Shown here one piece after another: positions 7,954-17,388 of a stretch of DNA of 52,802 nucleotides. The notes below the pieces were generated by a model, which saw only the letters and a program-made list of their open reading frames with translations, did not search any database and was not told where the DNA came from. Both the position numbers and the translations under genes were made by a program. The stretch spans positions 1 to 52,802 of the forward strand of contig JAJZSA010000009.1 in the NCBI GenBank assembly GCA_021822115.1. The letters run 5' to 3'. Each line of letters starts with the position of its first letter. Position 1 is the stretch's first letter. This DNA is from Pseudomonadota bacterium. Lineage in GTDB: Bacteria > Pseudomonadota > Gammaproteobacteria > Burkholderiales > Gallionellaceae.

Positions 7954-9119
<1,166 letters not shown>

Positions 9120-9123
<4 letters not shown>

Positions 9124-10001
9124 GCATCCTCATCAACAAGGACACCAAGGTCATCACGCAGGGCATGACCGGCAAGGTCGGCCAGTTCCACACCCAACAG
9201 TGCAAGGCCTATGCGAACGGAGCGAACTGCTTCGTGGCGGGCGTGAACCCGAAGAAGGCGGGCGAGACCTTCGAGGACATCCCGGTGTACGCCTCGGTGC
9301 GCGACGCGAAAGCAGCGACCGGTGCGACCGTGTCGGTGATCTACGTGCCGCCCGCGGCGGCGGCGGCGGCCATCGACGAGGCGGTCGAGGCCGACCTCGA
9401 TCTGGTCATCTGCATCACCGAGGGCATCCCGGTGCATGACATGATCAAGACGCGCTACAAGATGCAGGGCAAGAAGACCATCTTGATCGGCCCCAATTGC
9501 CCCGGCCTGATCACGCCGGACGAGATCAAGATCGGCATCATGCCGGGTCATATCCACAAGAAAGGTCGCATCGGCGTGGTGTCGCGCTCCGGCACGCTGA
9601 CCTATGAGGCGGTGGGGCAGCTCACTGCGCTGGGCTACGGCCAGTCGTCCTGCGTCGGCATCGGCGGCGATCCGATCAACGGTCTCAAGCACATCGACGT
9701 GATGCGCCTGTTCAACGACGACCCCGAGACCGACGCAGTGATCATGGTGGGTGAGATCGGCGGCAGCGACGAAGAGGCCTGTGCGCGCTGGATCAAGGAC
9801 AACATGAAGAAACCGGTGGTGGGTTTCATCGCGGGCATCACCGCACCGCCGGGCAAGCGTATGGGGCATGCCGGGGCGATCATCTCCGGCGGCCAGGGCG
9901 GCGCCAACGAGAAGCTGGCGGTGATGGAAGAATGCGGCATCCACATCACGCGCAATCCGGCTGAGATGGGGCGCACGATGCAGAAGATTCTGAAGGGATA
10001 A
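9120..10001 (+). CDS. sucD: Succinyl-CoA ligase alpha subunit
   Basis: The 293-residue protein begins with [19 protein letters not shown] at an ATG overlapping the sucC stop. It has the CoA-binding Rossmann domain, [11 protein letters not shown] and the catalytic phosphohistidine in [13 protein letters not shown] (His250). It ends with the usual GRTMQKIL tail. Length and motifs fit the family fully. A frame open further upstream lies inside sucC and is not used. Confidence 0.98.
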
Positions 10002-10003
10002 GA

Positions 10004-10756
10004 ATGCTGGAAATGATGCAAAGCCCCCAGTTCTGGGTGGATGTGTTCAAGATCATCATGATCGACCTGCTGCTGTCGGGCGACAACGCGGTGGTGATCG
10101 CGCTGGCCTGTCGCAACCTGCCGGAGGCGCAGCGCAGGAAGGGCATCCTGTACGGCGTGGGCGGGGCGATCGGTTTGCGCGTGGTGCTGACTTTCTTCGC
10201 CGTCGGCCTGCTGGCGCTGCCTTACCTCAAGCTGATCGGCGCGCTGCTGTTGCTGTGGATCGGCGTCAAGCTCATCCTGCCGGAAGATGATGAACATGGC
10301 GGGGACGGCATCAAGGCCGAGGCTCATCTGTGGGGGGCAGTGAAGACCATCATCATCGCCGACTTCGTGATGAGTCTGGATAACGTGATCGGTGTGGCGG
10401 CGGCGGCGCACGGCAACGTCTGGTTGCTGGTGTTCGGCCTGCTGGTCAGCATTCCGATGATCGCCTGGAGCAGCCAATTGGTGCTCAAGTTGATCGACCG
10501 TTATCCGGTCATCATCTATGGCGGTGGTGCGTTGCTGGGTTATGTGGCGGGCGAGATGCTGGTGACTGAAGCTGTACTACAGCCACTGATCGAGGCGCAA
10601 CCTTATCTGCATTGGATGTCGCCGGCGCTGGGAGCCTTGCTGGTCTTGGCGGTTGGCAGGTGGTTGGCTGTGCGGCGTAAACCGGCGGTTATATACGATC
10701 TGGCGGACGGCCGCGTGCAGGCGGCAGAACGCCATCAGGAAAGGAACGCAAGATGA
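10004..10756 (+). CDS. TerC-family integral membrane protein (YjbE-like)
   Basis: The 250-residue protein has about seven hydrophobic helices. It carries the two acidic motifs typical of the TerC/YjbE family, IDLLLSGDNAVVIALA (near residue 15) and ADFVMSLDNVIGVAAAA (near residue 120). Members are linked to metal ion, especially Mn2+, export and to tellurite resistance; which applies here is not shown. It starts two bases after sucD and overlaps the usp gene by four bases, so it probably belongs to the same transcript. The hydrophilic tail after residue 222 is poorly conserved in kind. Confidence 0.88.
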   Translation: MLEMMQSPQFWVDVFKIIMIDLLLSGDNAVVIALACRNLPEAQRRKGILYGVGGAIGLRVVLTFFAVGLLALPYLKLIGALLLLWIGVKLILPEDDEHGGDGIKAEAHLWGAVKTIIIADFVMSLDNVIGVAAAAHGNVWLLVFGLLVSIPMIAWSSQLVLKLIDRYPVIIYGGGALLGYVAGEMLVTEAVLQPLIEAQPYLHWMSPALGALLVLAVGRWLAVRRKPAVIYDLADGRVQAAERHQERNAR

Positions 10757-11178
10757 AGATACTGATGGCGGTCGATGGTTCGCCTCATTCCTTGCAGGCG
10801 GTCCGGCATGTGCTGAATCTGGCTGCCGAGTTGCGCCAGCCGCCGGAGCTGTTGCTGCTCAATGTGCAGCCCAATGTGGCGACCGGCAATGTGAAACTGT
10901 TCATTGATGCCGGCACCATCGAGGATTACGAAATCGAGCGCGGTATGACCGCCTTGCAGGGGGCGCGCCGGATGCTGGATGAGGCGGGTCTGTCCTATCG
11001 CTACCACCTGAGTGTTGGCGCGCCTGCGGCGGCCATCGTCCAGTTCGCGCAAGCTGAGCAGGTTGCGTTGCTGGTGCTGGGCACCCATGGCGAGGGGGGC
11101 ATCGCCAAGCGCTTGCTGGGTTCGGTCGCCCAGCAAGTGGCGGAGATGGCGCCGATGCCGGTGACATTCGTCAGATGA
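10753..11178 (+). CDS. UspA-family universal stress protein
   Basis: The 141-residue single-domain Usp has MKILMAVDGSPHSLQAV at the N-terminus. The ATP-binding signature GTHGEGGIAKRLLGSVAQQV near the C-terminus follows the G-x2-G-x9-G-S/T pattern, so it is likely an ATP-binding member. It overlaps terC by ATGA. Its role with TerC or sucCD is unknown. Confidence 0.93.
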   Translation: MKILMAVDGSPHSLQAVRHVLNLAAELRQPPELLLLNVQPNVATGNVKLFIDAGTIEDYEIERGMTALQGARRMLDEAGLSYRYHLSVGAPAAAIVQFAQAEQVALLVLGTHGEGGIAKRLLGSVAQQVAEMAPMPVTFVR

Positions 11179-11280
11179 CGTCAAAGCGCTGATAAATCAA
11201 TCGAATATGGATTGATGTTGGAATTTGTTTTAGTATCGGCCCGGCTTACTTTCAACTGGCGATGACAGCTCAGGGCGAAC

Positions 11281-13800
11281 ATGAGGAAAACGACATTCTG
11301 GAAAACGGACTGGTTCACCGCGTTGGCGGTGGTGCTGGTTTTCCTGGCGCTCGCACCGAGTGACCTGATCCAGAGCCTGGAGCGCAAAGCCTATGACTGG
11401 GGGGTGCGAGAGTCTTCCCGCCAGCCGAGTGATCGCATCGCCATCATCGCTATCGACGATGAGAGCATCGCCAATCTGGGACGCTGGCCGTGGCCGCGCG
11501 AGATCCAGGCCAAGCTGCTGGATATCCTGGCAGAGGGGCAGCCCAAAGTGGTCGGTCAGACCATCTTCTTCTTTGAGCCGCAGGTCGATACAGGCCTGGA
11601 CTACATCGTCAACATCGCAACGCTGTTGCAACAGACCGATCTGGCACAGACCCATCCTGAACAGTGGCAAGAGCTGCAGGGCTTGTTGAGCGAGGCCTTG
11701 CAGCATCTCGATAACGACCAGAAACTGGCCGACAGCATGGGGCGTATCCACAATGTCCTGTTGGGGCTGTATTTCGATCTCGGCGAGCCTCAAGGCAATC
11801 CCGATGCGCCGCTGCCGGATTATGTGGAGCGCAGCGGTCTGACGGATGTCGCGGCAGCGGCCGGCTATGCGCCCCTGCCTGCACTCGATGTGTTGGCCCC
11901 CATCCCGCTGCTGGGGCGCCAAGCCGATACGCTAGGACATCTGAATGCATTGCCGGATGTCGACGGCGGGGTACGCACCGAACCTTTGCTGGTGCGCTAT
12001 TACGACCGTTTGTATCCATCGTTGTCGTTGATGTTGGCAGCACGCAGTCTTAACTTGGGGGTGCAGGATATCCAGGTGCATCCTGGCGCAGGGGTGGCGC
12101 TCGGCAATCTGCGCATCGCCACCGACCCGGCGTTGCGCATGAACACTTATTTCTATGCCGATCAAGCGGGACGTGCGGCCTTTCAGGTGGATTCTTTCTT
12201 CGATGTGCTGAGCGGCAAGATCCCGCCGGCGAAATATCGCGACAAGATCGTATTGATCGGGGCGACCGCGGCAGGGGTAGGCTCCATGCAGGTCACCCCG
12301 GTGTCGGCGGTCACGCCGCCCGTGGTGACATTGGCACATGCCGTCTCCAGCATCCTCCAGCAGGATTTCTTTGTGGTGCCGCCCTGGGCGATGCAGGCTC
12401 GCATGGGGGTGTTCGCGCTGATCGCGCTGTATCTGCTGTTCGTGTTGCCCAGGCTGGGTGCCGGGGCCGCTGCGGGCGTGACGGCGCTGCTGTTCATCGC
12501 TTTGCTGTCGGCTCATTTCGTGTTGATGACCACCCAGGCGATGTGGCTGCAATTGATGCTGCCGGTCACCTTGTTGCTGGTCGGACATTTGCTGGTGACC
12601 ACTAAACGTTTCCTGGTCACCGAACGCGGTAAGCAGCGTTCCGAGGCTGAGTCGGCCGAGAGCAACCGCATGCTCGGTCTCGCCTTCCAGGGGCAGGGGC
12701 AACTGGATATGGCGTTCGACAAGCTGCGCAAGGTGCCGATGGACGATAGTCTGATGGATGTGCTGTACAACCTGGGGCTGGATTTCGAACGCAAGCGCCA
12801 GTTCAACAAGGCGGAAGCGGTATTCAAGTACATCGCCCAGCATAATCCGAAGTTCCGCGATCTGGAGACGCGCATCTCGCAATCGCATGCCATGGCGGAG
12901 ACCATCATTCTCGGCGGGACGACCGGTCGCGGCAATGAGAGCACGATGAAACTGGACAGGTCCAATCTGTCCAAACCCATGCTCGGGCGCTATGAGATCG
13001 AGAAGGAACTGGGCAAGGGCGCGATGGGGGTGGTATATCTGGGCAAGGATCCGAAGATCGGCCGTATCGTGGCGATCAAGACCATGGCCTTGTCGCAGGA
13101 GTTCGAACCGGATGAACTGGAGGAAGTGAAGGCGCGCTTCTTCCGCGAGGCAGAGACCGCCGGCCGCTTGAACCACCCCAATATCGTGACCATGTACGAT
13201 GCCGGTGAGGAGCACGATCTGGCCTATATCGCAATGGAATTCCTCAAAGGGCAGGACCTCATCCCCTACACCAAGGCCGACAAGCTGTTGCCGCTGCCGC
13301 AGGTGTTGTCCATCGTCGCCCGGGTGGCGGATGCCTTGGCCTACGCTCATGCGCAGAATGTGGTGCATCGCGACATCAAGCCGGCCAATATCATGTACGA
13401 CCCGGCCACCGATACGGTGAAAGTCACCGATTTCGGGATCGCACGTATCACCGATTCCTCCAAGACCAAGACCGGGATGGTGCTCGGGACGCCTTCATAT
13501 ATGTCACCGGAGCAGCTTTCCGGGGCGAAGATCGACGGGCATTCCGACCTGTTCTCGCTGGGAGTGAGCCTGTATCAACTGGCCTGTGGTAAGCTTCCTT
13601 TCGAAGGGGATTCCATGGCGCAGCTGATGTTCAGGATCGCCAATGAGGCGCCGCGGGACATTATGGCCATCCGGCCGGACATCCCGCCTTGCGTCGTCGC
13701 CATCATCAACCAGGCGCTGGCGAAGAAGGTGGAAGCGCGTTTCGCGGACGGTGCGACCATGGCCGAGGCTTTGCGTCGCTGTGCCGCATCAATGCAATGA
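11281..13800 (+). CDS. CHASE2-domain serine/threonine protein kinase
   Basis: The 839-residue membrane kinase has TM1 (about 11-25) and a large extracytoplasmic CHASE2 sensor (about 40-360, with IAIIAIDDESIANLGRWPWP and KIVLIGATAAGVG). Three more hydrophobic helices (about 370-445) and a helical TPR-like linker follow. The Hanks-type kinase domain starts at about residue 568, with the glycine loop LGKGAMGVVYLG, VAIK, the catalytic HRDIKPAN (His696), DFG (717-719) and GTPSYMSPEQL. All core catalytic residues are present. Phosphatase and FHA genes follow at once, the classic kinase/phosphatase/reader trio. The sensed signal is unknown. A weak hairpin (11196-11216) lies in the 102-bp leader. No convincing promoter was found, but the gap after usp suggests one. 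Confidence 0.95.
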   Translation: MRKTTFWKTDWFTALAVVLVFLALAPSDLIQSLERKAYDWGVRESSRQPSDRIAIIAIDDESIANLGRWPWPREIQAKLLDILAEGQPKVVGQTIFFFEPQVDTGLDYIVNIATLLQQTDLAQTHPEQWQELQGLLSEALQHLDNDQKLADSMGRIHNVLLGLYFDLGEPQGNPDAPLPDYVERSGLTDVAAAAGYAPLPALDVLAPIPLLGRQADTLGHLNALPDVDGGVRTEPLLVRYYDRLYPSLSLMLAARSLNLGVQDIQVHPGAGVALGNLRIATDPALRMNTYFYADQAGRAAFQVDSFFDVLSGKIPPAKYRDKIVLIGATAAGVGSMQVTPVSAVTPPVVTLAHAVSSILQQDFFVVPPWAMQARMGVFALIALYLLFVLPRLGAGAAAGVTALLFIALLSAHFVLMTTQAMWLQLMLPVTLLLVGHLLVTTKRFLVTERGKQRSEAESAESNRMLGLAFQGQGQLDMAFDKLRKVPMDDSLMDVLYNLGLDFERKRQFNKAEAVFKYIAQHNPKFRDLETRISQSHAMAETIILGGTTGRGNESTMKLDRSNLSKPMLGRYEIEKELGKGAMGVVYLGKDPKIGRIVAIKTMALSQEFEPDELEEVKARFFREAETAGRLNHPNIVTMYDAGEEHDLAYIAMEFLKGQDLIPYTKADKLLPLPQVLSIVARVADALAYAHAQNVVHRDIKPANIMYDPATDTVKVTDFGIARITDSSKTKTGMVLGTPSYMSPEQLSGAKIDGHSDLFSLGVSLYQLACGKLPFEGDSMAQLMFRIANEAPRDIMAIRPDIPPCVVAIINQALAKKVEARFADGATMAEALRRCAASMQ

Positions 13801-13818
13801 TGGAACGGGGAGAGGGGA

Positions 13819-14646
13819 TTGGAGCTTAACCAGGCACTGGAGATCGTCGGGCAGACCGATCCCGGTATGGTGCGTTCCCATAACGAGGACAGCATCACGT
13901 TCGATGCCGCCAGCGGGCTGGTGGTGCTGGCTGATGGCATGGGCGGTTATAACGCCGGCGAGGTGGCCAGCGGTATCGCGGTGTCGGTCATGTCGAGCGA
14001 GATACGTCACCAGCTGGAGCAGACGCACCCCGAGCATAAAGAGGGCGAGGGCGCGGAAGAGGCAGGCGTCATCATGTTGCGCGACAACGTGAAGAAGGCC
14101 AACCTCTCCATTTACAATGCCGCGCAGAGCCAGCCGCAGTATGCCGGGATGGGCACTACCATCGTGGCCGGCCTGTTCTACAACGATCGTGTGGCGGTGG
14201 CGCATGTCGGCGATTCGCGCATGTATCGCCTGCGTGGCGAAGTGTTCGAGCCGATCACGCGTGACCACTCCTTGTTGCAGGAACAGATCGACAGTGGCGT
14301 CATCAGCAAGGAGATGGCGCGCCTGTCCAAGAACAAGAATCTGGTGACGCGTGCAGTCGGCATTGATGCCGAAGTGTTGCCTGAAGTCCATGTACACGAT
14401 GTCGAGGTCGGGGATATCTACCTGTTTTGCTCCGACGGCCTGAACGACATGGTGGAGGATGAGGATATCGGCGCGACGGTACAGATGTTGCAGAACAATC
14501 TGAAGCTGGCCGTCAGCCAGTTGATCGAGCAGGCCAACGATAACGGCGGGCGTGATAATGTTTCGGTCATCCTGGTCAAGGTGAAAGGCAGTTTTGCCGT
14601 ACCGCGCAGCCTGTGGCAGCGACTGAGCGCCTGGTTCGGTAGATGA
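13819..14646 (+). CDS. PP2C-family serine/threonine phosphatase
   Basis: The 275-residue protein has the full set of PP2C metal-binding motifs: RSHNEDS, LADGMGGYNAGEVAS, GMGTTIV, HVGDSRMYRLR, CSDGLNDMV and GGRDNVSVILVK. It probably reverses phosphorylation by the preceding kinase. The start is a TTG at 13819 with GGGGAG about six bases upstream; no better ATG leaves the first motif intact. It begins 18 bases after the kinase stop. Confidence 0.94.
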   Translation: MELNQALEIVGQTDPGMVRSHNEDSITFDAASGLVVLADGMGGYNAGEVASGIAVSVMSSEIRHQLEQTHPEHKEGEGAEEAGVIMLRDNVKKANLSIYNAAQSQPQYAGMGTTIVAGLFYNDRVAVAHVGDSRMYRLRGEVFEPITRDHSLLQEQIDSGVISKEMARLSKNKNLVTRAVGIDAEVLPEVHVHDVEVGDIYLFCSDGLNDMVEDEDIGATVQMLQNNLKLAVSQLIEQANDNGGRDNVSVILVKVKGSFAVPRSLWQRLSAWFGR

Positions 14647-14675
14647 ATTTTAGGAAGTGATTACGGGGAAACGAT

Positions 14676-15422
14676 ATGCCGGCAAAATTGATACTCAGCA
14701 TGGAAGGCACGGTGCTCAAGGAATATCCGCTGACCAAGGAGCGGACCACCATCGGGCGCAAGCCGCACAATGACATCGTCATCGATAACCTGGCGGTGAG
14801 CAGCGAGCATGCCGCCGTGATCACCATCCTCAACGATTCGTTCTTCGAGGACCTGAACAGCACCAATGGTTCGATGGTGAACGGCACGCCGACGCAGAAG
14901 CATTTCCTGCAGAACAACGATGTGATCGAGATCGGCAAGTACAAGCTGAAGTACCTGAACGACCAGCCTACGCAGACCACTGCGGCCGATTTCGAGAAGA
15001 CCATGGTGTTGCGTGCGCCGGTGAAGCCGGCCCCCGGCCCGACCGTAGCGGTGGCCGATGCCGGCGCCAGGTTCGAATCGACCACCCAGTTCAATGCGAC
15101 TTCGCCGCGCTTGTCGACCACCTCGACGTCTGCGCCGCAGGCCGCGGCAACCCAGCCCGCGGTGGCGGCCATCCAGATCCTGAACGGGCCGAACCTGGGC
15201 AAGGAACTGGAGCTGATCAAGAACCTGACTACGCTCGGCAAGCCCGGTGTGCAGGTCGCCGTGCTGGCGCGCCGTCCGCATGGCTATTTCATCACCCATG
15301 TCGAAGGCGGCAGTTTCCCGCTGGTGAACGGTTCTTCCATCGGCGAGCAGCCGCACCAGCTGAACGATCATGATGTGATCGAACTGGCCGGCATCAAGAT
15401 GGAGTTCTACTTCAAGGGCTGA
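14676..15422 (+). CDS. Protein with two FHA domains
   Basis: The 248-residue cytoplasmic protein has a clear N-terminal FHA domain (residues about 22-80: TIGRKPHNDIVID, SSEHA, NSTNGSMVNG) with the Arg, Ser, His and Asn residues used to read phosphothreonine. An Ala/Pro/Thr-rich linker (about 110-160) and a second, weaker FHA fold (about 165-248: TTLGKPGVQVAVLARR, VNGSSIG) follow. It is the likely phosphopeptide reader of the kinase/phosphatase pair. Threonines in the linker could themselves be substrates. No membrane segment is seen. Confidence 0.9.
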   Translation: MPAKLILSMEGTVLKEYPLTKERTTIGRKPHNDIVIDNLAVSSEHAAVITILNDSFFEDLNSTNGSMVNGTPTQKHFLQNNDVIEIGKYKLKYLNDQPTQTTAADFEKTMVLRAPVKPAPGPTVAVADAGARFESTTQFNATSPRLSTTSTSAPQAAATQPAVAAIQILNGPNLGKELELIKNLTTLGKPGVQVAVLARRPHGYFITHVEGGSFPLVNGSSIGEQPHQLNDHDVIELAGIKMEFYFKG

Positions 15423-15520
15423 CGGAGGGGCATGAGCGTGTCCGTTGTCGACGCTACCATTGTTTGCCTTCCTGCCGGTCGCGCGCAGGTGGGGCCCTGC
15501 GCATCCCGGGTCGGGGTCAG

Positions 15521-16285
15521 ATGAAGCTGCGGGTGCTCGGGTGCAGTGGCGGGATCGGCGGGAATTTCCGTACCACGTCCTTGCTCATCGACCATGATGT
15601 GCTGATCGATGCCGGTACCGGTCTAGGCGATCTCAGTCTGGCCGAGATGAGTGTCATCGATCATGTATTCGTCACCCACTCGCACCTCGATCATATCGCC
15701 AGTTTGCCATTGCTGGTGGACAGCGTCGGTTTCATGCGCGACAAGCCCATCGTCATTCATGCCACGGCGGAAACGCTGGAGATCTTGCAACAGCACGTCT
15801 TCAACTGGGAGATCTGGCCCGATTTCGCGGAGATTCCCAATCTGCACCAGCCGGTGATGCGTTATGAAGAGATACGCTTGGGCGAGACCGTCGATATTGG
15901 TGGGCGCAAGCTGACACCCTTGCCGGTCAACCATGTGGTGCCGGCGGTCGGTTTCTGGCTGGACAGCGGTCATGCCAGCCTGGTGTTCAGTGGTGATACC
16001 ACGACCTGCGATGCGTTGTGGGAAGCCGTCAATTGTATCCCCGACCTGCGTTACCTGATCGTGGAGACGGCGTTCTCGGATGCCGAGCGTGAGCTGGCGG
16101 TGCTCTCCAAACATCTGTGTCCGAGCATGCTGGCTGATGAATTGCGCAAGCTGCAACTCGAACCGGAGATCTATATCACCCACCTCAAGCCGGGTGAGGT
16201 GGAGTTGACCATGCGCGAGATCGCCGAACGTGTGCACTGGCTGCGGCCGCGCATACTGCAGAACGGGCAGACGTTCGAGTTCTGA
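15521..16285 (+). CDS. Metallo-beta-lactamase-fold hydrolase, class II cyclic-nucleotide phosphodiesterase-like
   Basis: The 254-residue protein begins MKLRVLGCSGGIGG. It has the metal site THSHLDHIASLPLLVD, VNHVVPAVGFWLDSG, FSGDTTTC and a late ITHLKPGE histidine. The layout (HxHLDH, then a GDTT Asp and distal His) resembles class II 3',5'-cyclic-nucleotide phosphodiesterases; the match to their signature after HLDH is only partial. The next gene carries a cyclic-nucleotide-binding domain, which supports a cyclic-nucleotide substrate. It could instead be an RNase Z-like or quorum-quenching hydrolase. The ATG at 15521 is preferred over an upstream in-frame start, which adds an unlike Arg-rich leader. 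Confidence 0.78.
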   Translation: MKLRVLGCSGGIGGNFRTTSLLIDHDVLIDAGTGLGDLSLAEMSVIDHVFVTHSHLDHIASLPLLVDSVGFMRDKPIVIHATAETLEILQQHVFNWEIWPDFAEIPNLHQPVMRYEEIRLGETVDIGGRKLTPLPVNHVVPAVGFWLDSGHASLVFSGDTTTCDALWEAVNCIPDLRYLIVETAFSDAERELAVLSKHLCPSMLADELRKLQLEPEIYITHLKPGEVELTMREIAERVHWLRPRILQNGQTFEF

Positions 16286-16296
16286 GCGAGGGAGAG

Positions 16297-17373
16297 ATGA
16301 ACGAGATCCTGGATATTCGAGTCCTCGCTGCGCTGGAGCCTATCTCCTCCTTCAGCCCGGCCCGCTTGCGCGAGTTGCTGGATTATTGCCATGTCGAGAG
16401 CGTTTCGCCGGGGGACGACCCATTCCAGAAACGGCCACTGCTCGGTCAGTCGGTGTATCTGTTGCGGGGCGAACTGGAGCTGAACTACGCCGATGGCAAC
16501 AAGGTGACGATACGCGCCGATTCCGAATGGGCGCGTCATCCCATCGGCAAGCGCCAGCCGGATATCGTCAAGGCGAGCGCCCTGACGACGGTGCAGTTGC
16601 TGCGCGTGGATGATGACCTGCTGGACCGCATGGTGACGTGGGATCAGTTCGCCAGCCACGACGATATCAAACCCAAGATGGACAAGGGCGGCACCGAAGC
16701 TGCTGTACGTCGCTTGCTCAACTCCGGCATGTTCAGTGCGGAGAATCTCAACCACGGTCCTTTCGCGCATCTGCCGCCGGCCAACATCGGCAAGTTGCTG
16801 AACCGGGTGGAGGCCATCGCGGTCTGGGAGAAGGATGTGATCATCCGCGAAGGCGAGGAAGGCGATTATTACTATCTGATCGAAAGCGGCCGCGCGCAGG
16901 TGACGCGGTTGGTCGGTGGCGCCAATCTCGTGCTGGCTGAACTGAAGGCCGGCGACGTGTTTGGCGAGGAGGCCCTGATCTCCGACAGCAAACGCAATGC
17001 GACCGTCACCATGAAGACCAATGGCGTCCTGTTGCGCTTGAAGAAGCAGGACTTCCTGGAATTGATGCAGGAGCCGTTGCTGCACCGCATCTCGTTCGAA
17101 GAAGCCAAGCAGAAGGTGGAGCAGGGGGCGGTGTGGCTGGATGTGCGGCATCCGCCGGAGTATCGCTACGACAAGTTGCCGGGCGCCATCAATGTGCCCT
17201 TGAACGACATCCGCAATGCGATCGGGGTGCTGAGCAAGGTGACGCCTTATATCGCTTATTGTCAGAGCGGGCGGCGCAGTGCCGCTGCCGCATTCATCCT
17301 GGCGCAGGCCGGATACGACGTGTATGTGCTGGAGAACGGCCTGTGGTCCGTGCCGAAAGCGCTTCAGCAGTAA
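16297..17373 (+). CDS. Cyclic-nucleotide-binding domain and rhodanese fusion protein
   Basis: The 358-residue protein has an N-terminal cupin-like region (residues about 10-120) resembling a degenerate cNMP-binding fold. A good cNMP-binding domain follows (about 165-265, with EGEEGDYYYLIESGRAQV and GDVFGEEALISDSKRNATV, including the phosphate-binding Arg). The C-terminal rhodanese domain (about 270-355) has an active-site loop CQSGRRS (Cys322). It could tie cyclic-nucleotide level to persulfide or redox chemistry, or the rhodanese may serve as a protein module. It sits 11 bases after the phosphodiesterase-like gene. GGGAG precedes the ATG. Confidence 0.9.
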   Translation: MNEILDIRVLAALEPISSFSPARLRELLDYCHVESVSPGDDPFQKRPLLGQSVYLLRGELELNYADGNKVTIRADSEWARHPIGKRQPDIVKASALTTVQLLRVDDDLLDRMVTWDQFASHDDIKPKMDKGGTEAAVRRLLNSGMFSAENLNHGPFAHLPPANIGKLLNRVEAIAVWEKDVIIREGEEGDYYYLIESGRAQVTRLVGGANLVLAELKAGDVFGEEALISDSKRNATVTMKTNGVLLRLKKQDFLELMQEPLLHRISFEEAKQKVEQGAVWLDVRHPPEYRYDKLPGAINVPLNDIRNAIGVLSKVTPYIAYCQSGRRSAAAAFILAQAGYDVYVLENGLWSVPKALQQ

Positions 17374-17388
17374 CAGGGGAAAGCAAGC

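Noticed and set aside
11196..11216. Hairpin ATCAATC/GATTGAT after the usp gene as a terminator
   Set aside because: The stem is short and AT-rich, and no continuous T-run follows, so termination cannot be claimed.
11281..15422. Kinase, phosphatase and FHA trio as a type VI secretion control module
   Set aside because: No tss/vip/hcp genes are present; the downstream partners are cyclic-nucleotide and pilus-type genes.
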